This document shows positions 24,419-32,911 of a stretch of 64,000 nucleotides of DNA, one piece after another. The stretch is from Bacteroidales bacterium (GTDB taxonomy: Bacteria; Bacteroidota; Bacteroidia; Bacteroidales; UBA932). Numbering within the stretch: the stretch's first letter is position 1; every line of letters begins with the position of its first letter. The stretch spans positions 62,001-126,000 of the forward strand of contig JALCMW010000006.1 of assembly GCA_022648685.1 (NCBI GenBank), in the 5' to 3' direction. The translations under genes were made by a program, and so were the position numbers. The notes under the pieces were generated by a model that ran no database searches, was not told the DNA's origin, and worked only from the letters and a program-made list of their open reading frames with translations.

Positions 24419-26128
24419 ATGAAGAATTTCTATAAAAAAGGGAAGAATTTCCGGGAAAATTATATCACGACTCTTTACAAATTGTATGAATACGCTTCCA
24501 CTTTCTATTGGAAGAGGAAGATGTCTCAATTTGCAGATGGCTCGCAATCATATACATATGCGACCTTCAAAAGGAAGTGCGATTCTTTGTCCATGACGCT
24601 TTCCCGATTCGGTGTAAGTGCGGGAAGCAAGGTCGCCATCCTTTCCCAGAATATGCCGAATTGGACGGTGGCGTTTTTTTCCGCGGTTGCGTTCGGCAGG
24701 GTTGCAGTACCTATCTTGCCCGACTCATCGGAAAGCGAAGTTACCAATATCCTCACTCATTCGGAGACGCAGGTAATGTATATTTCAAAAAGATACCTTC
24801 CCAAACTGAGCAAGGAATGCCTTGACAAGCTCATTCTTGTCATAGACATCGAAACTTTCGAGCTGATAAAGAAAGATGATGCGGCGTTTACCTGTACTGG
24901 GTGGGTGAAGGAACCGCTTCCGGATGATCTGGCCACATTGATGTATACTTCCGGGACTACCGGGGCGGCGAAAGGCGTAATGCTGAGCCACAGGAACCTA
25001 TGTCATAATATTGTGGCCAGCTGGCATGCCCAGAAATTCAATAAAAAGGACAAGTGGCTTTCCATATTGCCGATGGCCCATACATATGAATTGGGAATGG
25101 CTGTCCTTTATCCTATTTTCTGCGGAGCCAGCGTATACTATATTAAGAAGGCTCCGACTCCGACCGTCCTGAAAGAAACGATGGCCAAGATAAGGCCTTC
25201 GGTTTTGTGCGCTGTTCCTCTGATAATCGAAAAAGTATATAAGAACAGCATAGTTCCCACTGTTTCACACAGCCGTATATTGTCCTGGATGCAGAAGCAT
25301 ACACCCCGTTTCTTTTACCATATGGTTGGAAAAAGGTTGTATAATACTTTCGGTGGAAAGCTTAAATTCTTCGGAATAGGTGGTTCCAAACTGGATCCTT
25401 CCGTCGAGTTCTTTCTAAAGAAGGCGAAATTCCCTTATGCTATCGGCTATGGTTTGACTGAAACGTCCCCGTTGATATGCAATGCATTGGTTGGACGCAC
25501 CAAAGTGGGGTCCATAGGCGTTCCCGCTTACGGTGTGGATGTCCGCCTGGCCGATATAAATCCCGAAACCGGAGAGGGGGAGATCCAGGCGAAGGGGGAC
25601 AATATAATGATCGGCTATTACAAGGATCCGGAAAGGACGCGGCAGGTCATAGATTATGATGGCTGGTTCAGCACCAAGGATTTGGCCATATGTGACAAAG
25701 ATGGTTTTTATTATATCAAGGGACGTCTGAGCAATATGATCGTAGGTCCGTCGGGGGAAAATATTTATCCCGAAGAAATAGAAAAAGTTATCAATGATTT
25801 CGGTGGTGTTGACGAGTCACTGGTAATGGAGCGTGACGGTAAATTGATTGCGCTTGTGAAATTCGATGAAAATGTCCTTAACTGGGATCAGGCGTACGAG
25901 GATAAATTTTTTGAGAACCTCCAGTCGAAAAAAGATGCAGTTCTGGAATATATCAATAAGCATGTCAGCAAAGCTTCAAATGTCAATAAGGTTGAAGTGA
26001 TGAAAGAACCGTTTGAAAAAACCGCTACCCACAAAATTCGCAGATTTAAATACAAGAATGCAAAAGGGTCTGATTCTGAAAGGGATAATGATAATGGGAA
26101 CGATAAGAAACAGAGCCCGGATGAATAG
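24419..26128 (+). CDS. Long-chain fatty acid--CoA ligase / AMP-binding protein
   Basis: 569 residues. The adenylate-forming core is clear: LATLMYTSGTTGAAKGVMLS (P-loop), AIGYGLTETSPL, GWFSTKDLAI and GRLSNMIVGPSGENIYPEEI, followed by a C-terminal lid with KTATHKIRRFKYK (catalytic Lys region). It activates a fatty acid to acyl-AMP and then acyl-CoA or acyl-ACP. It is cotranscribed with parE and the PlsC-like gene by spacing. The last 20 residues are Asp/Asn/Glu rich and not conserved. Confidence 0.88.
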   Translation: MKNFYKKGKNFRENYITTLYKLYEYASTFYWKRKMSQFADGSQSYTYATFKRKCDSLSMTLSRFGVSAGSKVAILSQNMPNWTVAFFSAVAFGRVAVPILPDSSESEVTNILTHSETQVMYISKRYLPKLSKECLDKLILVIDIETFELIKKDDAAFTCTGWVKEPLPDDLATLMYTSGTTGAAKGVMLSHRNLCHNIVASWHAQKFNKKDKWLSILPMAHTYELGMAVLYPIFCGASVYYIKKAPTPTVLKETMAKIRPSVLCAVPLIIEKVYKNSIVPTVSHSRILSWMQKHTPRFFYHMVGKRLYNTFGGKLKFFGIGGSKLDPSVEFFLKKAKFPYAIGYGLTETSPLICNALVGRTKVGSIGVPAYGVDVRLADINPETGEGEIQAKGDNIMIGYYKDPERTRQVIDYDGWFSTKDLAICDKDGFYYIKGRLSNMIVGPSGENIYPEEIEKVINDFGGVDESLVMERDGKLIALVKFDENVLNWDQAYEDKFFENLQSKKDAVLEYINKHVSKASNVNKVEVMKEPFEKTATHKIRRFKYKNAKGSDSERDNDNGNDKKQSPDE

Positions 26129-26163
26129 CATTTATTTTATTTTTAAAATTTTTTATATTTTTT

Positions 26164-26195
26164 CTTGCATTTTAAATTCCGGCTGGATATATTTG
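26164..26195 (+). promoter_or_regulatory. Promoter of the trp operon
   Basis: CTTG at 26164-26167 (-33), 20 bases, TATATTTG at 26188-26195 (-7), the same geometry as the rpsF promoter. Transcription would start near 26200, 46 bases before the leader peptide. Confidence 0.75.
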
Positions 26196-26245
26196 CAGCA
26201 GGGTTGAGGTTAATCGAAATGCAATCAACCTTACTTTCTTTAATT

Positions 26246-26308
26246 ATGAGACATTTATCTGTCAATACATTGTGCTGGTGGCGCCTTTTACAACTTTTGC
26301 GGTCGTAA
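26246..26308 (+). CDS. trpL: Trp operon leader peptide
   Basis: A 20-residue open frame, MRHLSVNTLCWWRLLQLLRS then TAA, with two adjacent Trp codons (TGG TGG at 26276-26281) in the transcribed leader of trpB. It lies between the trp promoter and an intrinsic terminator at 26361-26398. Peptide, tandem Trp codons and terminator together are the hallmarks of ribosome-mediated attenuation: when charged tRNA-Trp is short, the ribosome stalls at the Trp codons and an alternative RNA fold prevents termination. The antiterminator pairing was not settled by eye; GCGGT at 26299-26303 can pair with GCCGC at 26368-26372 inside the terminator. Confidence 0.85.
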   Translation: MRHLSVNTLCWWRLLQLLRS

Positions 26309-26360
26309 GAGGTGAGTTTCCATGTGCATATGTTCCGATAGATTGAGAATATGACTTATA

Positions 26361-26398
26361 GAGCCCTGCCGCTATGCGACAGGGCTCTTTTCTTTTTT
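26361..26398 (+). terminator. Attenuator terminator of the trp operon
   Basis: GAGCCCTG at 26361-26368 pairs perfectly with CAGGGCTC at 26380-26387, followed by TTTTCTTTTTT. It lies 52 bases after the leader peptide stop and 37 bases before trpB. Confidence 0.88.
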
Positions 26399-26434
26399 CG
26401 TCATCATATAATATTATCAAAATATAAATTAATC

Positions 26435-27628
26435 ATGAGTTATTTAGTAGACAACGATGGCTATTACGGGGAATTCGGCGGCGCATATGTTCCGGAGATT
26501 CTTCATAAATGCGTTAAGGATTTGCAGGACAACTATCTGAAAATAATGGATAGTCCGGCTTTCAAGAATGAATATTACAACCTTTTGAAAGATTATGTAG
26601 GCAGGCCGTCGCCTCTTTATTATGCTTCGCGTCTTTCCGCCAAGTACGGGGCGAAGATATATCTTAAAAGGGAGGATCTGAACCATACCGGTGCACATAA
26701 GATCAACAATACCACAGGTCAGATACTGATAGCGAAGAGTCTTGGAAAACACAGGATAATAGCAGAGACGGGTGCGGGACAGCATGGTGTGGCCACAGCT
26801 ACGGTATGTGCCTTAATGAATATGGAATGTGTCGTTTATATGGGGGCCACCGATATCAAGCGTCAGCATATCAATGTCGAAAAGATGAAAATGCTGGGTG
26901 CTACCGTAGTACCTGTCACATCCGGCAATATGACGTTGAAAGATGCTACAAACGAAGCCATAAGGGATTGGTGCTGCCATCCGGAAGATACCTATTACAT
27001 AATCGGTTCTACCGTAGGTCCCCATCCTTATCCGGACATGGTTGCCAGGCTGCAGTCTGTAATAAGCAAAGAAATAAAGGTCCAGCTTGTCGAGAAGGAA
27101 GGACGGGATTATCCGGATTATCTAATGGCTTGCGTGGGCGGCGGCAGCAATGCGGCGGGTACGATATATCATTATATAGATGATCCCCGTGTGAAGATAG
27201 TCCTTGCGGAAGCCGGAGGAAAAGGTGTTGATACTCCGTATACTGCGGCTACGATAGCTTTGGGCCGGACGGGAATAATACACGGTTCCAAGACTTATGT
27301 AATTCAAAATGAAGACGGTCAGATTGAAGAGGCATACAGTGTGTCTGCAGGTCTGGACTATCCGGGGATAGGACCAATCCATGCCAATCTGGCAAAGAAA
27401 AAGAGGGCGATGGTTTTTCCTGTCAATGATGATGAAGCAATAGCAGCCGGTTATGAACTTACAAGGCTTGAAGGAATCATTCCAGCTCTTGAAAGCGCAC
27501 ATGCACTCGGTGCTTTGGGAAAATTGCATTTCCGTCCTGATGATGTTGTTGTTTTGACAGTATCGGGCCGCGGTGACAAGGATATAGAGACTTATCTGAA
27601 GTATTTCAACGATTCAAAGGAAAAATAA
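26435..27628 (+). CDS. trpB: Tryptophan synthase beta chain
   Basis: 397 residues from the ATG at 26435 (MSYLVDNDGYYGEFGGAYVP). It joins indole and serine to make tryptophan using pyridoxal phosphate. HTGAHKINN holds the PLP lysine (about residue 89), and GGGSNAAG binds the cofactor phosphate. AETGAGQHGVATA is the conserved loop around the catalytic Glu. The frame is open upstream into the attenuator but that stretch is not coding. First structural gene of a trpBEGDCFA operon, the order usual in Bacteroidota. Confidence 0.97.
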   Translation: MSYLVDNDGYYGEFGGAYVPEILHKCVKDLQDNYLKIMDSPAFKNEYYNLLKDYVGRPSPLYYASRLSAKYGAKIYLKREDLNHTGAHKINNTTGQILIAKSLGKHRIIAETGAGQHGVATATVCALMNMECVVYMGATDIKRQHINVEKMKMLGATVVPVTSGNMTLKDATNEAIRDWCCHPEDTYYIIGSTVGPHPYPDMVARLQSVISKEIKVQLVEKEGRDYPDYLMACVGGGSNAAGTIYHYIDDPRVKIVLAEAGGKGVDTPYTAATIALGRTGIIHGSKTYVIQNEDGQIEEAYSVSAGLDYPGIGPIHANLAKKKRAMVFPVNDDEAIAAGYELTRLEGIIPALESAHALGALGKLHFRPDDVVVLTVSGRGDKDIETYLKYFNDSKEK

Positions 27629-27632
27629 TCTT

Positions 27633-29045
27633 ATGATGAAAAAATATAATTATTCCGTTGCTTCCAGAACGATTCTGGGCGATCTTGAGACTCCGGTGGG
27701 TACTTATCTGAGAGTCAGGGATCTGTATCCCATGAGCGCCCTGATGGAGAGTTCGGATTATCACGGAGGCGAAAACGGCCGTTCATTTATCGGACTTTGC
27801 CCTCTTGCTTCTTTTTCGGTGTCACATGGAAACGCGATTTACAGAATGCCGGGTAATGAAACGGAGATAATGCCTTTGTCGGAATCCTTTACCATTGACG
27901 AGGCCCTGGAGAATTTCTTATCCTGTTTCAACGTTGACGGTGAGTTCTCGAATTATTGCGGCCTTTACGGATATACGTCTTTCAATGCAGTCCGTTATCT
28001 TGAGAATATCTCTGTAAAGGACAGTTCCGAAGGTGAAAATGATGCTCCGGACATCTATTACATATTATATAAATATATTATCATCTTCAAGGGGTTCAAA
28101 AGCGAAATGACCTTGACTGAGATGATCGCCGACGGTGAGAAAGATGGCCTTGATTCTATTGTCGGGGCAATACACAAAAATCCTTGTCCGTTATATGATT
28201 TCAAAACCGAAGGCCCGGTAACCTCTACCCTGACTGATGAACAGCACAAAGCCAATATCCGCAAATGCATAGATCACTGCCGGCGGGGGGACACTTTCCA
28301 GATTGTAATTTCTAGACGTTTCGTGCAGCGTTATAAAGGGGACGATTTCAGACTTTACAGATCATTGAGAAGCATAAATCCGTCACCATATCTCTACTAT
28401 TTCGATTTCGGTGGATTCCGTATTTTCGGATCATCTCCGGAGACACATTGCAGGATAGAAGGAAGAAGGGCTTATATCGACCCGATAGCAGGTACCACGA
28501 AACGTACGGGAAATGTCGAAGTTGACAAGGCCAACGCCCTCAGGCTGAGCGAAGATCCGAAGGAAGGTTCCGAACATGTGATGCTGGTGGATCTGGCAAG
28601 GAATGATCTTTCACGCAATTGCCATGATGTGAAAGTCGAGTATTTCAAGCAAACCCAATTTTACAGTCATGTAATACATCTTGTAAGCAGGGTGAGCGGT
28701 GAACTGGATCCGGGTGTCAATCCGATAAAGGCTTTCATGGATACATTTCCTGCCGGGACTTTAAGCGGGGCCCCGAAAGTAAGGGCCATGCAGATAATTT
28801 CCGAGCTGGAGCCTCATAACAGAGGTGCATACGGAGGTTGCGTAGGTTTCATCGGTTTGAACGGAAATCTTAATCAGGCGATAACCATACGAACTTTTGT
28901 AAGTCGTAACGGGACTCTATGGTTCCAGGCCGGAGGCGGAATCGTTGCCAAGAGTGTCGATGAAAACGAACTTCAGGAAGTAAATAATAAACTCGGTGCT
29001 TTGAACAAAGCCATCGTACAGGCAAATAACGATATGTCGATATGA
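27633..29045 (+). CDS. trpE: Anthranilate synthase component I
   Basis: 470 residues. It converts chorismate to anthranilate with ammonia delivered by TrpG. The N-terminal LMESSD (about residues 37-42) corresponds to the LLES element of the tryptophan feedback site. The C-terminal chorismate-binding domain shows IVISRRFVQRY, FGSSPETHCRIEGRRAYIDP, IAGTTKRTG, FPAGTLSGAPKVRAM and GGCVGFIG. It starts 4 bases after trpB and overlaps trpG by ATGA. A second ATG lies at 27636. Confidence 0.96.
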   Translation: MMKKYNYSVASRTILGDLETPVGTYLRVRDLYPMSALMESSDYHGGENGRSFIGLCPLASFSVSHGNAIYRMPGNETEIMPLSESFTIDEALENFLSCFNVDGEFSNYCGLYGYTSFNAVRYLENISVKDSSEGENDAPDIYYILYKYIIIFKGFKSEMTLTEMIADGEKDGLDSIVGAIHKNPCPLYDFKTEGPVTSTLTDEQHKANIRKCIDHCRRGDTFQIVISRRFVQRYKGDDFRLYRSLRSINPSPYLYYFDFGGFRIFGSSPETHCRIEGRRAYIDPIAGTTKRTGNVEVDKANALRLSEDPKEGSEHVMLVDLARNDLSRNCHDVKVEYFKQTQFYSHVIHLVSRVSGELDPGVNPIKAFMDTFPAGTLSGAPKVRAMQIISELEPHNRGAYGGCVGFIGLNGNLNQAITIRTFVSRNGTLWFQAGGGIVAKSVDENELQEVNNKLGALNKAIVQANNDMSI

Positions 29046-29611
29046 AAACTGTTATTGTAGATAATTACGACTCTTTTACTTACAATCTGTATCACATGGT
29101 AAGGGAGCTTGGCGCAGATCCGGTTGTCGTTAGAAATGACAAATTCGCTCTTGAAGATCTGGGCGTTTTTGACAAAATCATTCTTTCCCCCGGTCCCGGA
29201 ATCCCCGGCGAAGCCGGATTACTGGAAGATGTCATAAGATATTACGCCGGGAAAAAACCCATTCTGGGAATATGTCTGGGGGAGCAGGCTATAGGTGAGG
29301 TCTTCGGGGCTTCCCTTGTCAACCTTAAGGAAGTATTTCACGGAGTCAGGACACCAGTCCGTTTGCTGCATGATTCGGACGATTATATCTTTTCCGGAAT
29401 GCCGTCTTCCATAGATGCCGGACGTTACCATTCCTGGGTTGTCAGCCGTGACAATTTTCCATCTTGCCTTGAAGTTACCGCAGAAAGCGATGAAAGACTG
29501 ATTATGGCATTGCGACATAAGGATTTTGATATACACGGAATACAATTCCATCCTGAATCGGTGCTTACGCCTTCCGGAAAAACGATTATTGAAAATTGGA
29601 TGAAATACTGA
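29042..29611 (+). CDS. trpG: Anthranilate synthase component II (glutamine amidotransferase)
   Basis: 189 residues. A class I glutamine amidotransferase: SPGPGIPGEAG (oxyanion region), GICLGEQAIGE with nucleophile Cys 78, and IQFHPESVLTP with the catalytic His and Glu. It supplies ammonia to TrpE, with which it overlaps by ATGA. It is not fused to TrpD, unlike in enterobacteria. The Cys motif reads GEQ where many homologues have GHQ. Confidence 0.96.
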   Translation: MKTVIVDNYDSFTYNLYHMVRELGADPVVVRNDKFALEDLGVFDKIILSPGPGIPGEAGLLEDVIRYYAGKKPILGICLGEQAIGEVFGASLVNLKEVFHGVRTPVRLLHDSDDYIFSGMPSSIDAGRYHSWVVSRDNFPSCLEVTAESDERLIMALRHKDFDIHGIQFHPESVLTPSGKTIIENWMKY

Positions 29612-29617
29612 TTGATC

Positions 29618-30613
29618 ATGAAAAAATATCTACTTCGTCTCCTTGATAATGAGACACTTTCAAGCGAGGAAACAAAAGAAATCTTCCTCAACATTACAAA
29701 AGAAAAATACCCGCAGGCCCAGATTGCCGCTCTTCTTACCTGCTTGCAGATGAGAGGCGTATCCGCGGATGAATTGATAGGATTCCGCGATGCCTTGATG
29801 GAAACGAGAATTCCTGTCGATTTTTCTCCTTACAAGCCGATCGACATAGTCGGAACGGGCGGGGATTGCAAAAACACGTTCAATATCTCGACATGCGCTT
29901 GTTTTGTAGTGGCAGGAGCAGGCTACAAGGTGGCCAAGCATGGCAATTACGCTTCTACTTCGGTCAGCGGTGCAAGTACGGTGATGGAATATCATGGCGT
30001 GAGGTTCACAAATAATATGGACAATCTAAAAAGAAGCATGGAAGAATGCAACATCGCATATCTTCATGCTCAGCTTTTCAATCCTGCCATGAAATTCGTA
30101 GGCCCGACACGGAAACAACTTCAGTTCCCCACTGTCTTCAACCTTCTGGGACCGCTCATCAATCCATGCCGTCCTGCGTATCAATTGCTGGGGGTAGCCA
30201 ACCTTGCCCAGATGAGACTTTATGCGACAGTCCTTTCACGCCTGGGCATCGGCTTTTCCGTGATAACAAGTATGGACGGATATGATGAAATATCCCTTAC
30301 GGGTGATTTCAAGATAAAGACCGATAATTTCGAGCATGTATACAGTCCTGAAGATTTGGGTTTCGAAAAGTCAAGGCCGGAAGAATTATACGGAGGATCG
30401 ACTCCCGAGGAAGCATCCGCAGTGTTCGATTCCGTTCTGGACGGAACCGCTTCGGCTTCGAGAACGAATACGGTCATAGCAAATGCCGGTTTTGCAATAA
30501 GGACGATAACTCCTTCGAAAAGCATAGAGGACTGCATTTCCGAGGCCAGGGAATCGCTTGTGAGCGGAAAAGCTCTCGGGATGTTCCGTAAATATGTGGA
30601 GATCAACAGCTGA
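29618..30613 (+). CDS. trpD: Anthranilate phosphoribosyltransferase
   Basis: 331 residues from the ATG at 29618; two further in-frame codons upstream would need a TTG start. It transfers phosphoribose from PRPP to anthranilate. VGTGGDCKNTFNIST is the PRPP-binding GTGGD motif; KHGNYASTSVSGA and FVGPTRKQLQFPTVFNLLGP are family blocks. It lies 6 bases after trpG and overlaps trpC by one base (TGATG). Confidence 0.96.
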   Translation: MKKYLLRLLDNETLSSEETKEIFLNITKEKYPQAQIAALLTCLQMRGVSADELIGFRDALMETRIPVDFSPYKPIDIVGTGGDCKNTFNISTCACFVVAGAGYKVAKHGNYASTSVSGASTVMEYHGVRFTNNMDNLKRSMEECNIAYLHAQLFNPAMKFVGPTRKQLQFPTVFNLLGPLINPCRPAYQLLGVANLAQMRLYATVLSRLGIGFSVITSMDGYDEISLTGDFKIKTDNFEHVYSPEDLGFEKSRPEELYGGSTPEEASAVFDSVLDGTASASRTNTVIANAGFAIRTITPSKSIEDCISEARESLVSGKALGMFRKYVEINS

Positions 30614-31425
30614 TGAAAGATATTCTTTCAGATATAGTAAGGCACAAACGGGAAGAACTTCTTTCAGTTGAACGGTCTTTTTCATACGGGTCTCTGGTAT
30701 CGAAGCTTGCTTGTGAACCACTGAAAAAGACGGTAAGCATGAAGAAAACCTTGCTTTCTTCGAGTACGGGAATAATAGCCGAGTTCAAGAGGAAATCGCC
30801 TTCCAAAGGATGGATAAATCCTGATGCAGATCCTGTGTCAACGGCATTATCTTATGAAAAGGGAGGAGCGGTAGCCTTGTCTGTCTTAACGGATTCGGAA
30901 TATTTCGGCGGTTCCTTGGATTATCTCAAGAGAATAAGCCATGCCGTAAGTATTCCTGTACTGAGAAAAGAATTCATATTGGGGAAATACCAGCTTGCCG
31001 AAGCGAGACTGGCTGGGGCTGATGCCGTCCTTCTCATTGCCTCCTGTCTTGAATTGCCGATGTGCGAAGATCTCATAGGCGAAGCTCACAGACTCGGTTT
31101 GGAAACATTGTTGGAAGTCCATTCACCTGACGAGTCAGGCTACGCCCGTTGCGGTTCTGACATGATAGGTGTAAACAACAGGAATCTAGGCACTTTTGTC
31201 ACCGATACCGGCAATTCTTTCAGGATGGCGGAAACGTTGAGAAACATATTGCCTGATCTGTCTTCCGGAAAAGGACCTGTATTGATTTCAGAAAGCGGTA
31301 TTTCCGATCCTTCTACAATTGACCTTTTGCGTAAAGCCGGTTTTAAAGGATTTTTGATGGGCGAGCGTTTCATGAAAAACGTAGATCCCGGCAATTCTCT
31401 TGAGAAATTCATAAAAACGCTATGA
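30613..31425 (+). CDS. trpC: Indole-3-glycerol phosphate synthase
   Basis: 270 residues, a TIM barrel. GIIAEFKRKSPSKGWIN contains the phosphate/anthranilate-binding KRxSPS motif; VLRKEFILGKYQLAEA, GADAVLLIAS, LLEVHSPDE and GVNNRNLGTF give the catalytic Lys and Glu regions. It is not fused to TrpF. The gene is joined to trpD by TGATG and to trpF by ATGA. Confidence 0.96.
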   Translation: MKDILSDIVRHKREELLSVERSFSYGSLVSKLACEPLKKTVSMKKTLLSSSTGIIAEFKRKSPSKGWINPDADPVSTALSYEKGGAVALSVLTDSEYFGGSLDYLKRISHAVSIPVLRKEFILGKYQLAEARLAGADAVLLIASCLELPMCEDLIGEAHRLGLETLLEVHSPDESGYARCGSDMIGVNNRNLGTFVTDTGNSFRMAETLRNILPDLSSGKGPVLISESGISDPSTIDLLRKAGFKGFLMGERFMKNVDPGNSLEKFIKTL

Positions 31426-32051
31426 AAAAGAAGATGCTGAAAGTCTGCGGGATGACCGACGGGGACAATATAAGAAAAGTGGAGGAAGCAGGTGCGGATC
31501 TGATCGGGCTTATCTTTTATCCCGGATCTCCCAGATATGTAAAGACAAAGCCGGGCTATCTTCCCGGGAACGCGAAACGTGTGGGCGTTTTCGTGGATGC
31601 GGATTATGATGCCGTTTTGGAAACCGCAGCATCCTACTCTCTGGATTATGTACAGCTTCACGGACATGAGAGTCCGGATTATTGCAGGGCCCTTATCAGA
31701 AAGGGATTGCTTCCAGATATGATTATCAAAGCCTTCCGTATAGGTTCCCTATCCGATTTTCCTGAAGCAGGTTCTTATGAAGATTTGTGCGGCATGTATC
31801 TTTTCGACACCAAATCTTCGTTGCCCGGAGGCTCGGGAAAAGGTTTCGATTGGTCGTTGTTGGATTCGTATCATGGCCCCGTCCCTTTCTTGCTCGGGGG
31901 AGGCCTTGGGATTGATTGTGCGGACAAGCTGGACTGTTTGGCCAATCCGTTTCTTTGCGGTTATGACGTGAACAGTCGTTTCGAACTTGCTCCGGGTTTG
32001 AAAAATGTAAAATTGTTAAAAGAATTCATTGAAAAATTATCATTATTATGA
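31422..32051 (+). CDS. trpF: Phosphoribosylanthranilate isomerase
   Basis: 209 residues. KVCGMTDGDNIRKVEEAGAD carries the catalytic Cys of the isomerase, and FVDADYDAVLETAASYSLDY followed by VQLHGHESPDYC is the family core; FLLGGGLG binds phosphate. ATGA overlaps join it to both trpC and trpA. Confidence 0.95.
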   Translation: MKKKMLKVCGMTDGDNIRKVEEAGADLIGLIFYPGSPRYVKTKPGYLPGNAKRVGVFVDADYDAVLETAASYSLDYVQLHGHESPDYCRALIRKGLLPDMIIKAFRIGSLSDFPEAGSYEDLCGMYLFDTKSSLPGGSGKGFDWSLLDSYHGPVPFLLGGGLGIDCADKLDCLANPFLCGYDVNSRFELAPGLKNVKLLKEFIEKLSLL

Positions 32052-32821
32052 ATAGGATTGATTCACTTTTCGGAAATGACCCTCACGGTCTGCTTTCCGT
32101 TTATTTCTGCGCCGGTTTTCCTACTTTGGAATCCGCTCCTTCTATAATAAGGACCCTGGAGCGCAATGGCGTAAATATGATTGAGATAGGTATTCCTTTC
32201 AGCGATCCGATGGCCGATGGCCCCGTGATTCAGAATGCTTCCTGCATGGCTTTGCGTAACGGGATGTCTCTTAAACTTCTTTTCAGCCAGTTGGCGGATA
32301 TCCGCAAGGATGTTAAGATTCCATTGCTATTCATGGGGTATCTGAATCCGATTTACCGTTACGGCTTTGAAAATTTCTGCCGTTCTTGCAAGGAATGCGG
32401 TATAGACGGGGCGATCATACCAGATCTTCCATTTCGCGATTACGAGAATGAATATAAGGAAATCGCCGACAGGTATGACATTAGGATTATAATGCTCATA
32501 ACTCCGGAGACAAGCGACGAAAGGATACGTTCGATAGATTCGAATACGAACGGGTTCATTTATATGGTTTCATCGGCTTCCACGACAGGGGCCCAGAAAG
32601 ATTTCAATGATAAGAAAACGGAATATTTCAAACATGTTGCTTCATTGAATCTTAAAAATCCGAGAATGGTTGGGTTCGGGATAAGCAACAAGCAGACTTT
32701 CGATTCCGCTTGTTCCAATGCCGCCGGCGGAATAATCGGAAGCCACTTCCTTACACTGCTCGGAAATTGCGAAAATCCGGAAAAAGCTATAGAGCAATTG
32801 CGATCGGATATAGGCTTCTGA
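32048..32821 (+). CDS. trpA: Tryptophan synthase alpha chain
   Basis: 257 residues, a TIM barrel that cleaves indole-3-glycerol phosphate to indole for TrpB. MIEIGIPFSDPMADGPVIQN holds the catalytic Glu and the ADGP loop; GAIIPDLPFRDYENE holds the catalytic Asp; GFIYMVSSASTTGAQ is the mobile loop. It is the last gene of the operon and is followed by a strong terminator. Confidence 0.96.
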   Translation: MNRIDSLFGNDPHGLLSVYFCAGFPTLESAPSIIRTLERNGVNMIEIGIPFSDPMADGPVIQNASCMALRNGMSLKLLFSQLADIRKDVKIPLLFMGYLNPIYRYGFENFCRSCKECGIDGAIIPDLPFRDYENEYKEIADRYDIRIIMLITPETSDERIRSIDSNTNGFIYMVSSASTTGAQKDFNDKKTEYFKHVASLNLKNPRMVGFGISNKQTFDSACSNAAGGIIGSHFLTLLGNCENPEKAIEQLRSDIGF

Positions 32822-32846
32822 GGCTTTGTTATCCATGAATAAATCA

Positions 32847-32882
32847 AGAGGCCGGTCAAAATTTCTTTTTGACCGGCCTCTA
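32847..32882. terminator. Bidirectional terminator between trpA and pckA
   Basis: GAGGCCGGTCAAAA at 32848-32861 and TTTTGACCGGCCTC at 32867-32880 form a perfect 14-pair stem with a short loop. The T run is built into the stem arms, so it can act on both strands. It serves trpA and the convergent pckA. Confidence 0.88.
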
Positions 32883-32911
32883 TTATATTTGATAACTATA
32901 AATTATCGTCC

